This document shows positions 11,031-24,294 of a stretch of DNA of 64,000 nt, one piece after another (within the stretch, counting starts at the first letter, position 1; every line of letters begins with the position of its first letter). The translations under genes were made by a program, and so were the position numbers. The notes beneath the pieces are model-generated. The model did not search any database. It worked only from the letters and a program-made list of their open reading frames with translations, and had not been told where the DNA came from. The DNA is taken from positions 45,036,473-45,100,472 of the forward strand of contig ML660201.1 in the NCBI GenBank assembly GCA_007570785.1, written 5' to 3'. Source of the DNA: Antilocapra americana (Eukaryota; Chordata; Mammalia; Artiodactyla; Antilocapridae).

Positions 11031-13079
11031 CATCAGGGGGCCAAGTATAAGCTGGGATCAAGATTGCCAGGAGAAACATCAATAATTTCAGATATGCAGA
11101 TGACACCACCCTTATGGTAGAAAGTGAAGAAGAACTGAAGAGCCTCTTGATGAAAGTGAAAGAGGAGAGTGAAAAAGTTGGCTTAAAACTCAACATTCAG
11201 AAAACTAAGATCATGGCCTCTGGTCCATCACTTCACAGCAAATAGATGGGAAAACAGTGGAAACAGTGATAGACTATTTTTGGGGGCTCCAAAATCACTG
11301 CAGATGGTGAGTGCAGCCATGAAATTAAGACACTTGCTCCTTGGAAGAAAAGTTATGACCAACCTAGACAGCATATTAAAACTCCTAGAGGATAACATAG
11401 GCAAAACACTCTCCGACATAAACCAAAGCAGGATCCTCTACGACCCACCTCCCAGAATATCGGAAATAAAAGCACAAATAAACAAATGGGACCTAATTAA
11501 AATTAAAAGCTTCTGCACAACAAAGGAAACTATAAGTAAGGTGAAAAGACAGCCTTCAGAATGGGAGAAAATAATAGCCAATGAAGCAACGGACAAACAA
11601 TTAATCTCAAAAATATACAAGCAACTCCTGCAGCTCCATGCTAGAAAAATAAACGACCCAATCAAAAAGTGGGCCAAAGAACTAAACAGACATTTCTCCA
11701 AAGAAGACATAAAAATGGCTAACAAACACATGAAAAGATGCTCCACATCACTCATTATCAGAGAAATGCAAATCAAAACCACAATGAGGTACCACTTTAC
11801 ACCAGTCAGAATGGCTGCCATCCAAAAATCTACAAGCAGTAAATGCTGGAGAGAATGTGGAGAAAAGGGAACCTTCTTACACTGTTGGTGGGAATGCAAA
11901 CTAGTACAGCCACTATGGAAAACAGTGTGGAGATTCCTTAAAAAACTGCAAATAGACCTGCCATATGACCCAGCAATCCCACTGCTGGGCATACATACTG
12001 AGGAACCAGAATTGAAAGAGACACGTGTACCCCAATGTTCATCGCCACATTGTTTACAATAGCCAGGACATGGAAGCAACCTAGATGCCCGTCAACTGAC
12101 GAATGGATAAGAAAGCTGTGGTACATATACACAATGGAATATTACTCAGCATTAAAAAAAAAATTCATTTGAAGCAGTTCTACTGAGGTGGATGGAACTA
12201 GAGCCTATTCTCCAGAGTGAAGTAAGCCAGAAGGAAAAACAATACAGTATACTAACGCATATATATGGAATTTAGAAAGATGGTAATGAGAACCCTGCAT
12301 GTGAGACAGCAAAAGGAACGCAGATGTATAGAACAGACTCGTGGACTCTGTGGAATAGGGCAAGGGTGGGATGATATGGGAGAATGGCATTGAAATATGT
12401 TAATTATCATATGTGAAATCAATCGCCAGCCTAGGGCTGATGCTTGGGGCTGGTGCACCGAGATGACCCAGGGGGAGGGAATTGGGAGGAAGGAGGGAGG
12501 GGGGTTCTGGAGGGGGAGCATATGTAAACCCATGGTGGTTTCATGTCAATGTATGGCAAAACCAACACAATAAAGTAAAGAAAATTAAAAAAAAAAACCA
12601 GAGATATTACTTTGCCAACAAAGGTCCATCTAGTCAAGGCTATGGTTTTTCTAGTAGTCATGTATGGATGTGAGAGTTGGACTATAAAAAAGCTGAGCAC
12701 CGAAGAATTGATGCTTTTGAACTGTGGTATTGGAGAAGACTCTTGAGAGCTCCTTGGACTGCAAGGAGATCCAACCAGTCCATCCTAGAGGAAATCAGCC
12801 CTGAATATTCATTGGAAGGACTGAAGATGAAGCTGAAATTCCAATACTTTTGCCACCTGATGTGAAGAACTGACTCATTTGAAAAGACCTTGATGCTGGG
12901 AAAGACTGAAGGCATGAAGAGAGGAGGATGACAGAGGATGAGATGGCTGGATGGCATCACTGACTCAATGGACATGAGTTTGAGTAAACTCCAGGAGTTG
13001 GGGATGGACAGGGAGGCCTGGTGTCCTTTGCAGTCCATGGGGTCGCAAAGACTGAGCAATTGAACTGAACTGAACTGAA
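11031..13079 (+). mobile_element. BovB LINE, 5' truncated, split by an L1
   Basis: 11031-11378 carries the RT catalytic region (TATGCAGATGACACC reads YADDT). The sequence resumes at 12598 with GAGATATTACTTTGCCAACA and runs to the GAACTGAACTGAACTGA tail at 13079. It ends about 46 bp from the IQCF copy B stop codon. Confidence 0.9.
11379..12597 (+). mobile_element. Ruminant L1, 5' truncated, inserted in BovB
   Basis: C-terminal ORF2 frame ([20 protein letters not shown] ... LLGIHTEE), then the G-rich 3' UTR (12478-12512) and poly(A) at 12583-12597. Confidence 0.9.
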
Positions 13080-13125
13080 GCTTGTCTGACAGAGACCTTG
13101 TGACACAGTGTTGGAGCCGACCTGA

Positions 13126-14726
13126 TTAGTTCTTTATTGGGAAGGGGATGCAGTCTGTAATCCGACAGATGTGTGATCCCAGAAAGATCTCAAGCTCAAG
13201 GCCTAGCTGGCTTGCTGTGAGGTCATAACGGCCCTGGAAAAAGCCATGGGCATGGTGATTATGCCAGCGCCAGTAGAGCTGGATGATGCGGGCAGCTTGG
13301 AGCAAACGGCAGTAACAAAGGCGGGTGTGCCACATGCGAACCCAGGACTGTAGCTTGATCACTGCCCATTTTTCCCGAGTATAATACTCCAGCACAGATG
13401 ATCGCTTCTTCTCCATTAGCCCTGCCAGCTTCTGTTTCCACCAGTACTGAATGACACATGCTCTGAGTGCTGCATGCAATAGTGTCCTGCGCACAAGGGT
13501 GCCCCGCCACCATGCCTGGATCTTTATAGTTTTCTGCTCTTCATCTCCCTTTTTAGGGAGTGCCTGCAAGGAAAAAGAAGGAACACTCAGAACATGTTCC
13601 CAGCCCACTTCAGCCCTGGCATGGGCTAGAAGGGGTCCTGATACTTCATCAACAATGGTCAATTCCTCAGTAGTTCCTGAGCGCTGAGCAGGCCATTGGC
13701 TGGAGCCAGAAGACCAGACAAGTTCCCCATCTCTGCCACTCTTGATTAACAGACACATCACAGCTGAACTTGGAGTCTCACAGTCCTCATATGTTGCTTG
13801 GGGGCACACCTGCCCTAGCTGTCACCTGGTTCCTTGGGCTTGTTTGGCTATTCTAGAACAAGAACACTATGATCTATGAGTCAAAAGGTTATTCTGTTGT
13901 ACCTGGGCCTGATACCTACCTGGGAAGCATATCACTTCCCTTCAGACCTTATCCACAGGCTGAAGAAGGGGCATCCTTTGCTCTCCTTGCATGCCTGACA
14001 CCAGCTCCAGTGCACAACCTGCTGGCTTCTCTGTCAGATCATGGGATTAGAGGTTTGCCTGTTCCACCTAGTTTGGAGCCCTGCTCATTTATTCCTCACT
14101 TTCACTTTTTTTGGTTCTCACATTTTGAACTTCAGTTAACACATACACATGCACTCATGTAAACACACACACACTCCCACACAATTCTAGACTTGGGTTT
14201 CCCTATAGTTGACTATATATCCCCCAAACACAGCCCTCACCACCCCACTCCCCAGCTGGCATAGCCTGGGGTTCCCACTTTGCAGGGTTTCTTCTCCCTG
14301 TAATCCAAATCTCCATGTCTCAGTCACTCACCTTTTCAGACCTAGAAGGAACTAGGACAAAAGGATAACCGAGGATGAGTCCATTTCTGTTCATTCCAAC
14401 TCTGGACAGGACAACCACTCATTCTGGCTGGACTGGAACATTCTCAGTTTACGACTGTTGCTTCTGAGCAATAATCCCTAGCACTATGTTTCACTCACAA
14501 ATAGACTTTGCTTTGGGTGACAAATTCCATGATCATCCCATACTATGGGCCACAGAGAAGACAACTGTCACTCCTGGGTGACTTTAGACACATTGCAGGT
14601 TGGGGTCCCTCTCAACTTTGAGGGCCTCTGTTGACTTACTTTTGGTTTAGAGGGTGATACTGGAGGTTTTTCTGTCTTTTCCTTTTTTACTTTCATGTCC
14701 ATCAGTGCAGTTTTATCAACATTTTC
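13126..14726 (-). CDS. IQCF-family paralogue, copy B (exons 2 and 3 open, exon 1 destroyed)
   Basis: Exon 3 at 13563-13126 encodes 145 aa with the IQ motif [13 protein letters not shown] and ends in CIPFPIKN. Its acceptor has a long pyrimidine tract and TTGCAG. Exon 2 at 14726-14640 encodes 29 aa (starts [12 protein letters not shown], ends PSKPK; donor GTAAGT). Both frames are open and join in phase 0. It is the duplicate of the gene at 30180-34380. Compared with that gene, exon 2 has lost its first ten codons (KDGHVCQIIV there), and the matching exon 1 is broken (separate entry). A product would need another first exon or a start at an ATG in exon 2. It may be a decaying duplicate or a shorter expressed isoform. 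The open frame that runs upstream to 13809 is intron read-through. The family is certain; the exact orthologue is not. Confidence 0.62.
13133..13138 (-). terminator. Poly(A) signal AATAAA inside the last codons of IQCF copy B
   Basis: The final codons Pro-Ile-Lys (CCA ATA AAG) contain AATAAA just before the stop at 13128-13126. If used, cleavage would fall some 10-20 nt past the stop, leaving almost no 3' untranslated region. Confidence 0.6.
14203..14510. other. Intron 2 of copy B, segment absent from copy D
   Basis: About 310 bp with no match in copy D, where a BovB and a SINE sit at this place. No coding signal. Confidence 0.55.
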
Positions 14727-14916
14727 CTGTAATCAGAGTTTAAAGGGGAAAAATAAGAGTAGATTGTTCTCTGTAAATTCTAGGCTGAGTCCACCACATG
14801 CTCCACCTCCTGCCTTGCCCAGAGATTTCAGATATAGGACTTGAACCCTTAACAACTGTGGAAATTCACCTTCCCCTGCCTGAAACTTTGGGTAGACTTG
14901 ATTGACTCTCTCTTAT

Positions 14917-14934
14917 ACAACATCAAACACCCAT
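14917..14934 (-). pseudogene. Dead first coding exon of IQCF copy B
   Basis: This aligns with exon 1 of IQCF2 (6385-6368) and of copy D (34380-34363). Here the reading is Met-Gly-Val-stop-Cys-Cys: codon 4 is TGA where copy D has CGA, and the donor reads ATAAG instead of GTAAG. Two separate lesions mean the ancestral start exon can neither be translated through nor spliced normally. The surrounding intron sequence is still alignable to copy D, so this is the true homologous position. Confidence 0.8.
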
Positions 14935-15036
14935 GACTTGTGAATATTGGTTCAAATCCCTCAGGTCTGAGATCCCTTAGATTTCCCCATAGTTGGAAGG
15001 CAGATGGTTCGATCACTGTCAGGTCTGTACTTTTCC

Positions 15037-15536
15037 TTGAAGTCCATACAAGTTGTATGTAGCAGTTGTTCATTTCTATTGTTGTGTAGTATATCATTGT
15101 ATGAATGTATTATGATTTATTTAGTCATTCACTCGTTTGGGTTGTTTCCAAGTTTTTAACTATTATCTAACTATGAAATTTTGTAGAAGCTTTTGTTCGA
15201 ATATATGTTTTCAGTTCTCTTTGGTATATACCTAGGTGCTGGGTTATTCATAATTCCATAATTAACTTTCTGAGAGACTACCAAATTGTTTTCCACAGCA
15301 GTTACTCCATTTTATATTTCCATGCGCAATGTGTGAGACATCTAGTTTTTCTAATCTTCATTCATCTCCTATCTTGCAGATACTGTTGTATTGCAGAGAT
15401 GGAGCCAACAGCATTTCGTGGTGGGCTGATGTGGAAAGGAATGAATGGAGGAAAGTAAAAGTGAGTGAATCAGAGAGGATTCCTCTGAATTAAACAGACT
15501 GGGTGAATGGTCAAAGGAGGTAATCTTGCTGTTTGG
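15037..15536. other. 5' flank of copy B, possible old L1 remnant
   Basis: 15050-15360 (AGTATATCATTGTATGAATG, ACCAAATTGTTTTCCACAG) looks like an old antisense L1 3' end. Weak. Confidence 0.35.
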
Positions 15537-15654
15537 TTTTTTTTTGGCAGCACCGTGTGGTATGTGGGATCTTAGTTCTCTAACCAGGGATTGAACCTGT
15601 GCCCCCTGCAGTGGAAGTGTAGATTCTTAGCAACTAGACCACCAGGGAAGTCCC
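15537..15654 (-). mobile_element. CHR-2-type SINE, antisense
   Basis: CAGGGATTGAACCTGTGCC and GACCACCAGGGAAGTCCC. Confidence 0.8.
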
Positions 15655-16239
15655 TAATTTTGATCATTTTTTCTGACAGTCTCTCTCATTGAGTACTTTT
15701 GATGAGTATTGTTTCTATGGAGTTGGGGGTAAGGAAAGCCCAATTGGAGTGAGTTTAGGAGAGAATGGGAACAATAGAAGGGGAGGCAGTGACAACATAT
15801 TTTGCTTTGAGGAGATGTAAAACCTGGAATAGGAGATAGTCAAGCATGGACTTTTTAATTTTGGGGGAAGAGTTTGTAGGCTGATGGGAATGACTTGGTG
15901 AAAAGGTGGAAACTGATTCAGAGAAATGAAATTACAGGATGACATCATTGCAAAGGTAAGAGGTGACAGTGAACAAAAGATAAAAAAGAGCACAAGAAGA
16001 GCAAAGTGGAGGGGGTAGCCTCAGATAGGGAGAAGACAGTTCATTTCAACTCAAGGAAGGCAAAAAGCGTGGTGCAAATGATGCTGAGATGGACGATGAG
16101 ATGACAGCAAGATGGGTTCCAGTCTGCTGCTGTTTCCTCCATCAAGTGTGTGGTAATATCATTGTTTGAGGTTAAGAAGAAAAGAGGGAGAACTGACCGT
16201 TTGAAGAGACAGGAAATAATATAAAATCTTCAGGTCAGG
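15655..16239. repeat. Unclassified old repeat, similar to 2820-3290
   Basis: Shares an order of short matches with 2820-3290 (GGGGGTAAG, GGAACA, AGTGACAACATATTTTG versus GTGATAGCATGTTTTG). Either one repeat family or remnants of an old duplication. Confidence 0.35.
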
Positions 16240-18135
16240 AAGCAAGATTATAACCTATTTACAAAACCAAAATAGAGTCACAGATATAGAAAACAAACTT
16301 GTGGTTACCGAAGAGTAATGGGAGGAGGGATAAATTAGGAGATCAGGGCTGACATATACACATTAGTATATTTAAAACAGATGAACCTACTGTATAGCAC
16401 AGAGAACTCTGTTCAATATTCTATAATGACCTATATGTGAAAAGAATCTAAAAAGAGTGGATATATGTATATGTATAACTGATTCACCTTGCTGTACAGC
16501 AGAAACTATTACAACATTGTAAATCAAGTATGATCCATCAGAGGCCAGACAGAATGAAAACCATAATCACAGGAAACTAACCAAACTGATCACATGGATC
16601 ACAGCCATGTCTACTCAATGAAACTATGTGCCAGGCCATGTAGGGCCAAAGCTAGTGGAGGTGATGGAATTCCTGATGAGCTATTTCAAATCCTCAAATA
16701 TGATGCTGTGAAAGTGCTGCACTCAATACGCCAGCAAATTTGGAAAACTCAGCAATGGCCACAGGACTGGAAAAGGTCCAGTTTTTGTTCCAATCCCAAA
16801 GAAGGGCAATGCCAAAGAATGTTCAAACTACCACACAATTTCACTCCTTTCACGTGCTAGCAAGGTCATGCTCAAATTCCTCCAAGATAAGCTTCAACAG
16901 TACATGAACCATGAACTTCCCAGGTGTACAAGCTGGATTTAGAAAAGGCAGAGGAACTTGATCTCTGGATCAAGTTGCCAATATCCGTTGGATCATCAAA
17001 AAAGCAAGGGAATTCTAGAACACCTACTTCTGCTTCACTGACTATGCTAAAGCTTTTGACTGTGTGGATCACAACAAACTGGAAAATTAAGATGGGAATA
17101 CCAGACCACTTTACCTGCCTCTTAAGAAACCTGTATGTGAGAAGCAATAGCTAGAACTAGACATGGAACAACAGACTGGTTCAAAATGGGGAAAGGAGTA
17201 TACTAAGGCTGTATTGTCACTCTGCTTACTTCTATGCAGCGTACATCACGTGAAATGCCAGGTGGGATGCACAAGCTGGAATCAAGATTGCTGGGAGAAA
17301 TATCAATAACCTTAGATATAAAGATGATACCACCCTTATGACAGAAAGCAAAGAGGAACTAAAGAGCCTCTTAATGAAGGTGAAAGAAGAAATTGAAAAA
17401 GCTGGCTTAAAATTCAACATTCAGAAAACTAATATCATGGCATCTGGTCCCATCACTTCATGGCAAATAAATGGGAAAACAGTGGAAACAGTGACAGACT
17501 TTATTTTCTTGGGCTCCAAAATCATTATGGCTGGTGATGTAGCCACAAAATTTAAAGACACTTGCTCCTGGGAAGAAAAGCTATGACAAACCTAGTTAGC
17601 ATATTAAAAAGCAGAGACATTACTTTTCCATGAAAGGTCCATCTAGTCAAAGCCATGATTTTTCCAGTAGTTGTGTATGGATATTGAGAGTTGGACCATA
17701 AAGAAGGCTGAGCACCAAAAATTGATGCTTTCAAACTGTGTTGTTGGAGAAGACTCTTGAGAGTTCCTTGGACTGCAAGGAGATCCAACCAGTCCATCCT
17801 AAAGGAAATCAGTCCTGAATATTCACTGGAAGGATTGATGCTGAAGCTGAAACTCCATGGCCACCTGATGCGAAGAGCTGGTTCATTGGAAAAGACCCTG
17901 ATGTTCGGAATGACAGAAGGCACAAAAAGGGGATGACATAGGATGAGATGGTTGGATGGCATCACTGACTCAATGGACATGAGTATGAACAAGCTCTGGG
18001 AGATGGTGAAGGACAGGAAAGCCTGGTGTGCTGCAGTCCATGGGGTTGCAAAGAGTCAGACACGACTGAGCGACTGAACAACAACAACAACAACAAATTA
18101 TGTATACTCCAATAGAATTTTTTTTTAAAAAGAGG
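16240..18135 (+). mobile_element. Artiodactyl L1 3' UTR interrupted by BovB
   Basis: 16240-16530 has ACTGTATAGCACAGAGAACT and CTTGCTGTACAGCAGAAACT. The L1 tail (TATACTCCAATAGAATTTTT) resumes near 18100, after the BovB. Confidence 0.75.
16531..18097 (+). mobile_element. BovB LINE, 5' truncated
   Basis: RT region to 3' tail (GACTGAACAACAACAACAAC). The YADD box is mutated: the bases around 17318 read R-Y-K-D-D-T. Frames are broken, so it is dead. Confidence 0.9.
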
Positions 18136-18665
18136 TAAGCTTATAGAGAAGTACTTTAAAATCTGTATACCTGTTGTCCTGAATATAAACCCAAACTATG
18201 AAATATGGTGATTTGCTTTTCTTCAGAGAAATATAACTCTTCTGGTGCAAGATGAATAGGTGAAGGGTTGCATTCATCCAAAGGTGGAGAGAATGAGAGG
18301 GCAAATGGTGGTAAAATTGTAAGGGAATGCTTAACAGACAGTGAAGCTAAGTTGAGGACAAGGGGTGAGAGTATGATAGCATGATGGGTAGTGAGATATT
18401 GGTAAGGTCAATCTCTGGGAAGTTCTTAGTACTGAAGAAACATTTGTATTGATGCATAAGAAATCAATGGCTCTAACCCAAGGGTTGACAAACTTGTAAA
18501 GGGCCATATTATATCTTAGGCTTGTTGTGTGTACAGTCTGTCAAAACCACTCAACAGCAGATCATAGTTTTCTGACTTCTGCTATGAAGGATAGAAGACA
18601 AAACTCAGAGACCATCGTGACTGAAATTATTATTATTGCTGTGATCAGTCTTGACTGATGACAAG
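18136..18665. other. Unclassified intergenic sequence
   Basis: 18480-18600 (TTGACAAACTTGTAAAGGGCC) resembles a common old mammalian repeat. Nothing coding. Confidence 0.3.
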
Positions 18666-19282
18666 TGTCACCAAACAGGATACTATGAGGCTTTCCCAGG
18701 ACAGATCCTCTCCATGTCCTTTGCTGGCCTCTTATTTATGAAAAAAACTTTAATCAAAGAATACATTTAATCAGAAAAATGAAAAAAAAATGCAAAAACA
18801 AAGACAACCAGTCAAGACAAAATAATAATAGTTTAGCCCTTAACAAAGTCAAAGACCTTTAGTTCCTCCTTAAGGGCTATAGATAATGTTCTGAGCCATA
18901 TCCTTTGAGCTGTTTTACAGATACTGAAAATCCCACCAAGCAGAAGAAGTTAACTGTATGCTGCACAAGTATGTAGAGCCCAGACAGTTGAAACCAAAAG
19001 GTTCATGATGTTTACTCCCAGTTTCTCACTACCAACCAATCAATAGTGTCCCTGATCTGACCATGTATGTTGCAACCCTCTCCTCAGCATACAGCCCCTT
19101 CTTCTTTTCCATATGTTGTCTACAAACAAAATCTAAAGAGGAATTGGTTCTTTGGGACATGAGTCCACCTTCTCTCCAGGGTGGCCAACTTCCTCAATAA
19201 AGCTATCTTTCTTTTTGTGCAACACTTGTCTCTCGGTATTGGATTCTTAAATGACAAGCAGCTGAACCTAAGTTTGGTAACA
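18666..19282 (+). mobile_element. Solo LTR of an endogenous retrovirus, 4-bp target duplication
   Basis: The 617-bp segment starts TGTCACCAAAC and ends GTTTGGTAACA, near-perfect inverted termini with TG...CA ends. CAAG flanks it on both sides (18662-18665 and 19283-19286). AATAAA is at 19196-19201, followed by a T-rich U5-like stretch. No viral genes flank it, so it is a recombined solo LTR. A 4-bp duplication suits a class I (gammaretrovirus-like) element; the class is an inference. Confidence 0.8.
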
Positions 19283-20420
19283 CAAGCACTAGGGAAATAC
19301 CAGCCAAGTGTGGTGAGCATTTGTTACCATCAAGATAAGTACAGAGATTAAGAATAATCATTTAGAAACTTTTAAAAAGTAATTTGAAATAGTAATTTTA
19401 TGTATGATCTAATAATTAAAAACAAGCCTTGTATTCTATATGCTTTTCCATTTATTTTTATCAAAATTTATTTTGATTGTTTTACAGAATAATTGGCCTG
19501 TGATGGATTGAACATTTTAAAAAAATGGTCCTTCCCCATACACAGCCTCAGAAACAATAGTCTTTAGTGTAATCACAGGAGTGAATGACTAAGCTAGGGT
19601 GGAAGTCAAAATAACAGGAGGTGAGAGGCAAGAAGCATGGGGGCATCATCCAGTCAATGTTGAAGTCACTAAGAATGGTGTCAAACATAGAGTGGAGGTG
19701 TATCAGTGGGAGCCCTATTTGTGCTCAGCACCCTTGAGAAGCTTGCAATGATGGGGGCAGGGTGGAGGCAGTACTGCGGTTCCTTAAGATCATGGTATCT
19801 GCTATTTCCCAAAGAAAATAGCATTCAGATACAACAAAGACCCCATACGTGCTGCAACTAAGACCCAACACAGCCAAATAAATTAATTTAAAAAAGAAAA
19901 TAGAATCTAAATTAGCGTGAAGCTTGTAAAACCTTGTGTCCAGTCATCACTCAGGCCAGCCTCCTATGGTTTCTCTGGGCTGCTCTGTTCCCAGGAGAGC
20001 CAGCCAAGTGCCTGACTTCTGTCTGGGGCTTGCCAAACACAAAGCCAATGGGTGCAATCCTTGCTGGGTCCCAGTGGCAGGCTGAGAGTGTGTAGCATGG
20101 CTTCACTCTCATATGAGGAGGTACCCAGAGTCTTCAGAAATACAAAGCCCAATGCCTCCCAATTGCTAGTTTAGGAGACAAGACTGATGATGGAGCTGTG
20201 GAATGGGACACCTGGCTCTGCATATATGAGGTCACTCTCAGGCAGCAGTTTCTGATTTGGATGGAGTGGCACACGGCTACTGTGGGTCCAAACAGGGGCC
20301 ACAGGCACTGAGGGGAGGGAGTAGGGGTAGGAAGGAGAGATACCCATATTGAAGTAGTTCCTGAGTAGAAGAGGGCAGGGCCTGAATCTTTGGGGTCCCC
20401 ATCCTGAGTCACTGAAACAC
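19283..20420. other. 3' flank of IQCF3
   Basis: Non-coding. 19831-19900 is a CHR-2 SINE end (ACGTGCTGCAACTAAGACCC, then an A-rich tail). 19930-20420 partly resembles the IQCF2 3' flank. Confidence 0.45.
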
Positions 20421-20438
20421 ACAAAACCTGCTCAGACA

Positions 20439-20444
20439 TTTATT
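20439..20444 (-). terminator. Poly(A) signal AATAAA of IQCF3
   Basis: Canonical hexamer on the minus strand, 37 nt downstream of the IQCF3 stop codon, with GT-rich sequence following. Confidence 0.75.
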
Positions 20445-20481
20445 GGGTGGTGGAGCCAGTTCTCCACCCTACAGTACTCTC

Positions 20482-22072
<1,591 letters not shown>

Positions 22073-23499
22073 AGTTTTGGGGCAGTGGTTCAGGTGTTCA
22101 CATCCCGCTCTGGTCGCTGCTTCATTGGTCTTGGCAGAGGCAGAAAGGATGGTAATGAGGAGATAGCCATGATGTCACAAGGGCAACTATGACCCAAGGA
22201 CCATGTTGCCTTCTCCAGGCTCAAACTTGTTGGATAAAGTGGAAACACCTGCATTTCCCTCCTGCTAGGGATGCACCACGGTCATTGGTAGAACCACAAC
22301 CCCTGAGAGTGTGTCTTGGCCCAAGAATGATCTCTGGTTTGGTCCACCCACAAGGTCATCCTGTCCTCAGCTACTGAGTAGAGCAGCTCCCATAATGCAG
22401 AGGAAGGTGCAGGCTCAGGCTGCTCTCCACACCCTCCTGTTTCCTCTGCAATGATGCCCTTCTTCAGCAGGTGAGAAAGTCCCTCCTCTAATGGGGAAGG
22501 GTGTGGGTATGGATGGTGAGCAGAAGGGGCCAAGGAAGGTTTGGGATGGATGCACCTCAGCCAATTTCTGCTCCCTCTCTCCAGCTGCTGTCCTTCTACA
22601 GCTGTTGAGTTGCACTTAGCAGGCCAATGTTACATTCCTTATAACAAAAGAAGCCCTTTCTTCCTGTCTGAAATACAGTGGGCAGGAGGAATTCCCCAAA
22701 TGATCATTACCTAGGAGACAGGTAATGGCTCAGACCCCTCCTGTAGTGGCAGTGGTCATTTAAAGTTAGATATTCAGGCTTGCTTCAAAAGCTGTCAGTC
22801 TTCTGATTGTCTCCACAGTCACTTCCCAGCCATGTTCACACTCTCTCTCTCCAGATCTCAGTTAACAGGCTGACATGGCCTCTTCATTTCAAAGTATTCT
22901 CTATCAACTTTCCACCAAAGAAGATGATTTAGGTTTTCTGCCCTATCCCAAACAACCCCACATTTTCCTCCCCTCATTTTCCCTGTGAGGTTATTTGCAA
23001 CTTAGGTCCAATCATGACTTAGTGTTTACACTATCATGACAAAGAGTGCTACTGACAGTCATACCATGAAGTACACTCTTGATTCCCTTTCTCTTCCCAT
23101 GCAGCTTCATAGAAACTCTTTTTATTATGAAAATGTTTATATAGAAATATATATATAATTTTATAACAGTGACTCTATATGTACTCATGACCCAGAATAA
23201 TCTGTTTTTATCCTATGAATTAATTTCTAAGTGACCTCCAAGGGTTCTCTACAACAGACAATGTAGCAAGGAGCATTTTCCTATTGCTCTGCAGCTGTGG
23301 GAGGCATTCTCCAGGGTTACACACGGGGTGGCTTGCTGAGTCATAGAACAGGTGGCTCCTCCACACCACAAAATCCTGACAAACTGCTCTCCACAGTGGC
23401 CGATCCGATCTAACTTCTGTCAATCACTAATTTTCCTTAAACTGAAAGTTGCAAAGTGGTGTTGCCTTGCTATTCTACTTTGCATTTCTCTGACTAGAG
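22073..23499. other. 5' region of IQCF3 and intergenic sequence
   Basis: Would hold the IQCF3 promoter and 5' UTR, which I could not place. 23130-23440 shows weak similarity to antisense L1 (CTGCTCTCCACAGTGGCC). Confidence 0.35.
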
Positions 23500-24113
23500 A
23501 CTAGTGTGAGACAGTCTGTGAGACTTCTGTGGGACACAGTGTGACTCAAGGGTGAGTACCTGGGTTCCAGTCTTGATATAGATTCTTTCTGGCTGTGTGA
23601 ACTTGAGGCAGGAGATAGGTGGGCTCCAGGCTGAGCAGCTGAAGTTTGTCTCCTGTGGACAGATACTCCCAAGATGAAGATAATAGCAGGAGCAAGAGAG
23701 GAGCTGAGCCCTGCCTAGACAAAAGATAAAGAGACCACATAAAGAGGTCAAAGAGACTTTTCTGACTACACATGAGCAGAAAGGTTTCTTGAGGACCAGA
23801 AAGGGAGGAGGCGCCACCCCATAGTGGATGGCCTCTTCACTAGAATCCATCTTGGCTAAGAGATGCATGCACACACATGGGAGGGCCCTGAGTTCAACCA
23901 AATATAGACTCAGAGCCAGGCAAGAGCAAGATGACTGGCTAGAAGAAACCTGTAAAAAATGCCCCATATAAGTGACTCAAACTACCATGAGGATAGGACT
24001 CTTTCTGAGCCCACCTATGTGATTTGGTTCACTTGTACTTTTTCCTTCCAATAAACATTTACTTGTTTCACTACTTCCTGTGGAAATTTCTTCATAGAAA
24101 TTCACCTTCCACA
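23500..24113 (+). mobile_element. Possible LTR fragment
   Basis: TATA-like CATATAAG near 23965 and AATAAA near 24050 followed by T-rich sequence resemble the U3-R-U5 order of an LTR. No clean TG...CA ends or target duplication were found, so it could be another old repeat. Confidence 0.3.
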
Positions 24114-24294
24114 AAGCCAACAGGTCAAGGCCTTGTCACTGGTCACTAGCTTTTAATACTTATACAAATCTTATTAGTCAGATCATAGAGCAATCCTCTA
24201 ATTTTTCAATATTTTCTACATTATCTTCCAACTCTGTCTTTTCTGTGTTACTTTCGAGAAGATTTTTTCCATCTTTTTTAAGAGTCAACTTTCA

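Noticed and set aside
10813..13079. Twin-priming inversion of a single BovB
   Set aside because: The inverted left piece repeats the same 3' tail already present at 12850-13079, so two separate insertions are the simpler explanation.
13574..13809. N-terminal extension ([15 protein letters not shown]...) of the open frame that includes IQCF copy B exon 3
   Set aside because: It lies upstream of a strong pyrimidine-tract acceptor. The same intron sequence in copy D (frame 30636-30881) is also outside the gene, so it is intron read-through.
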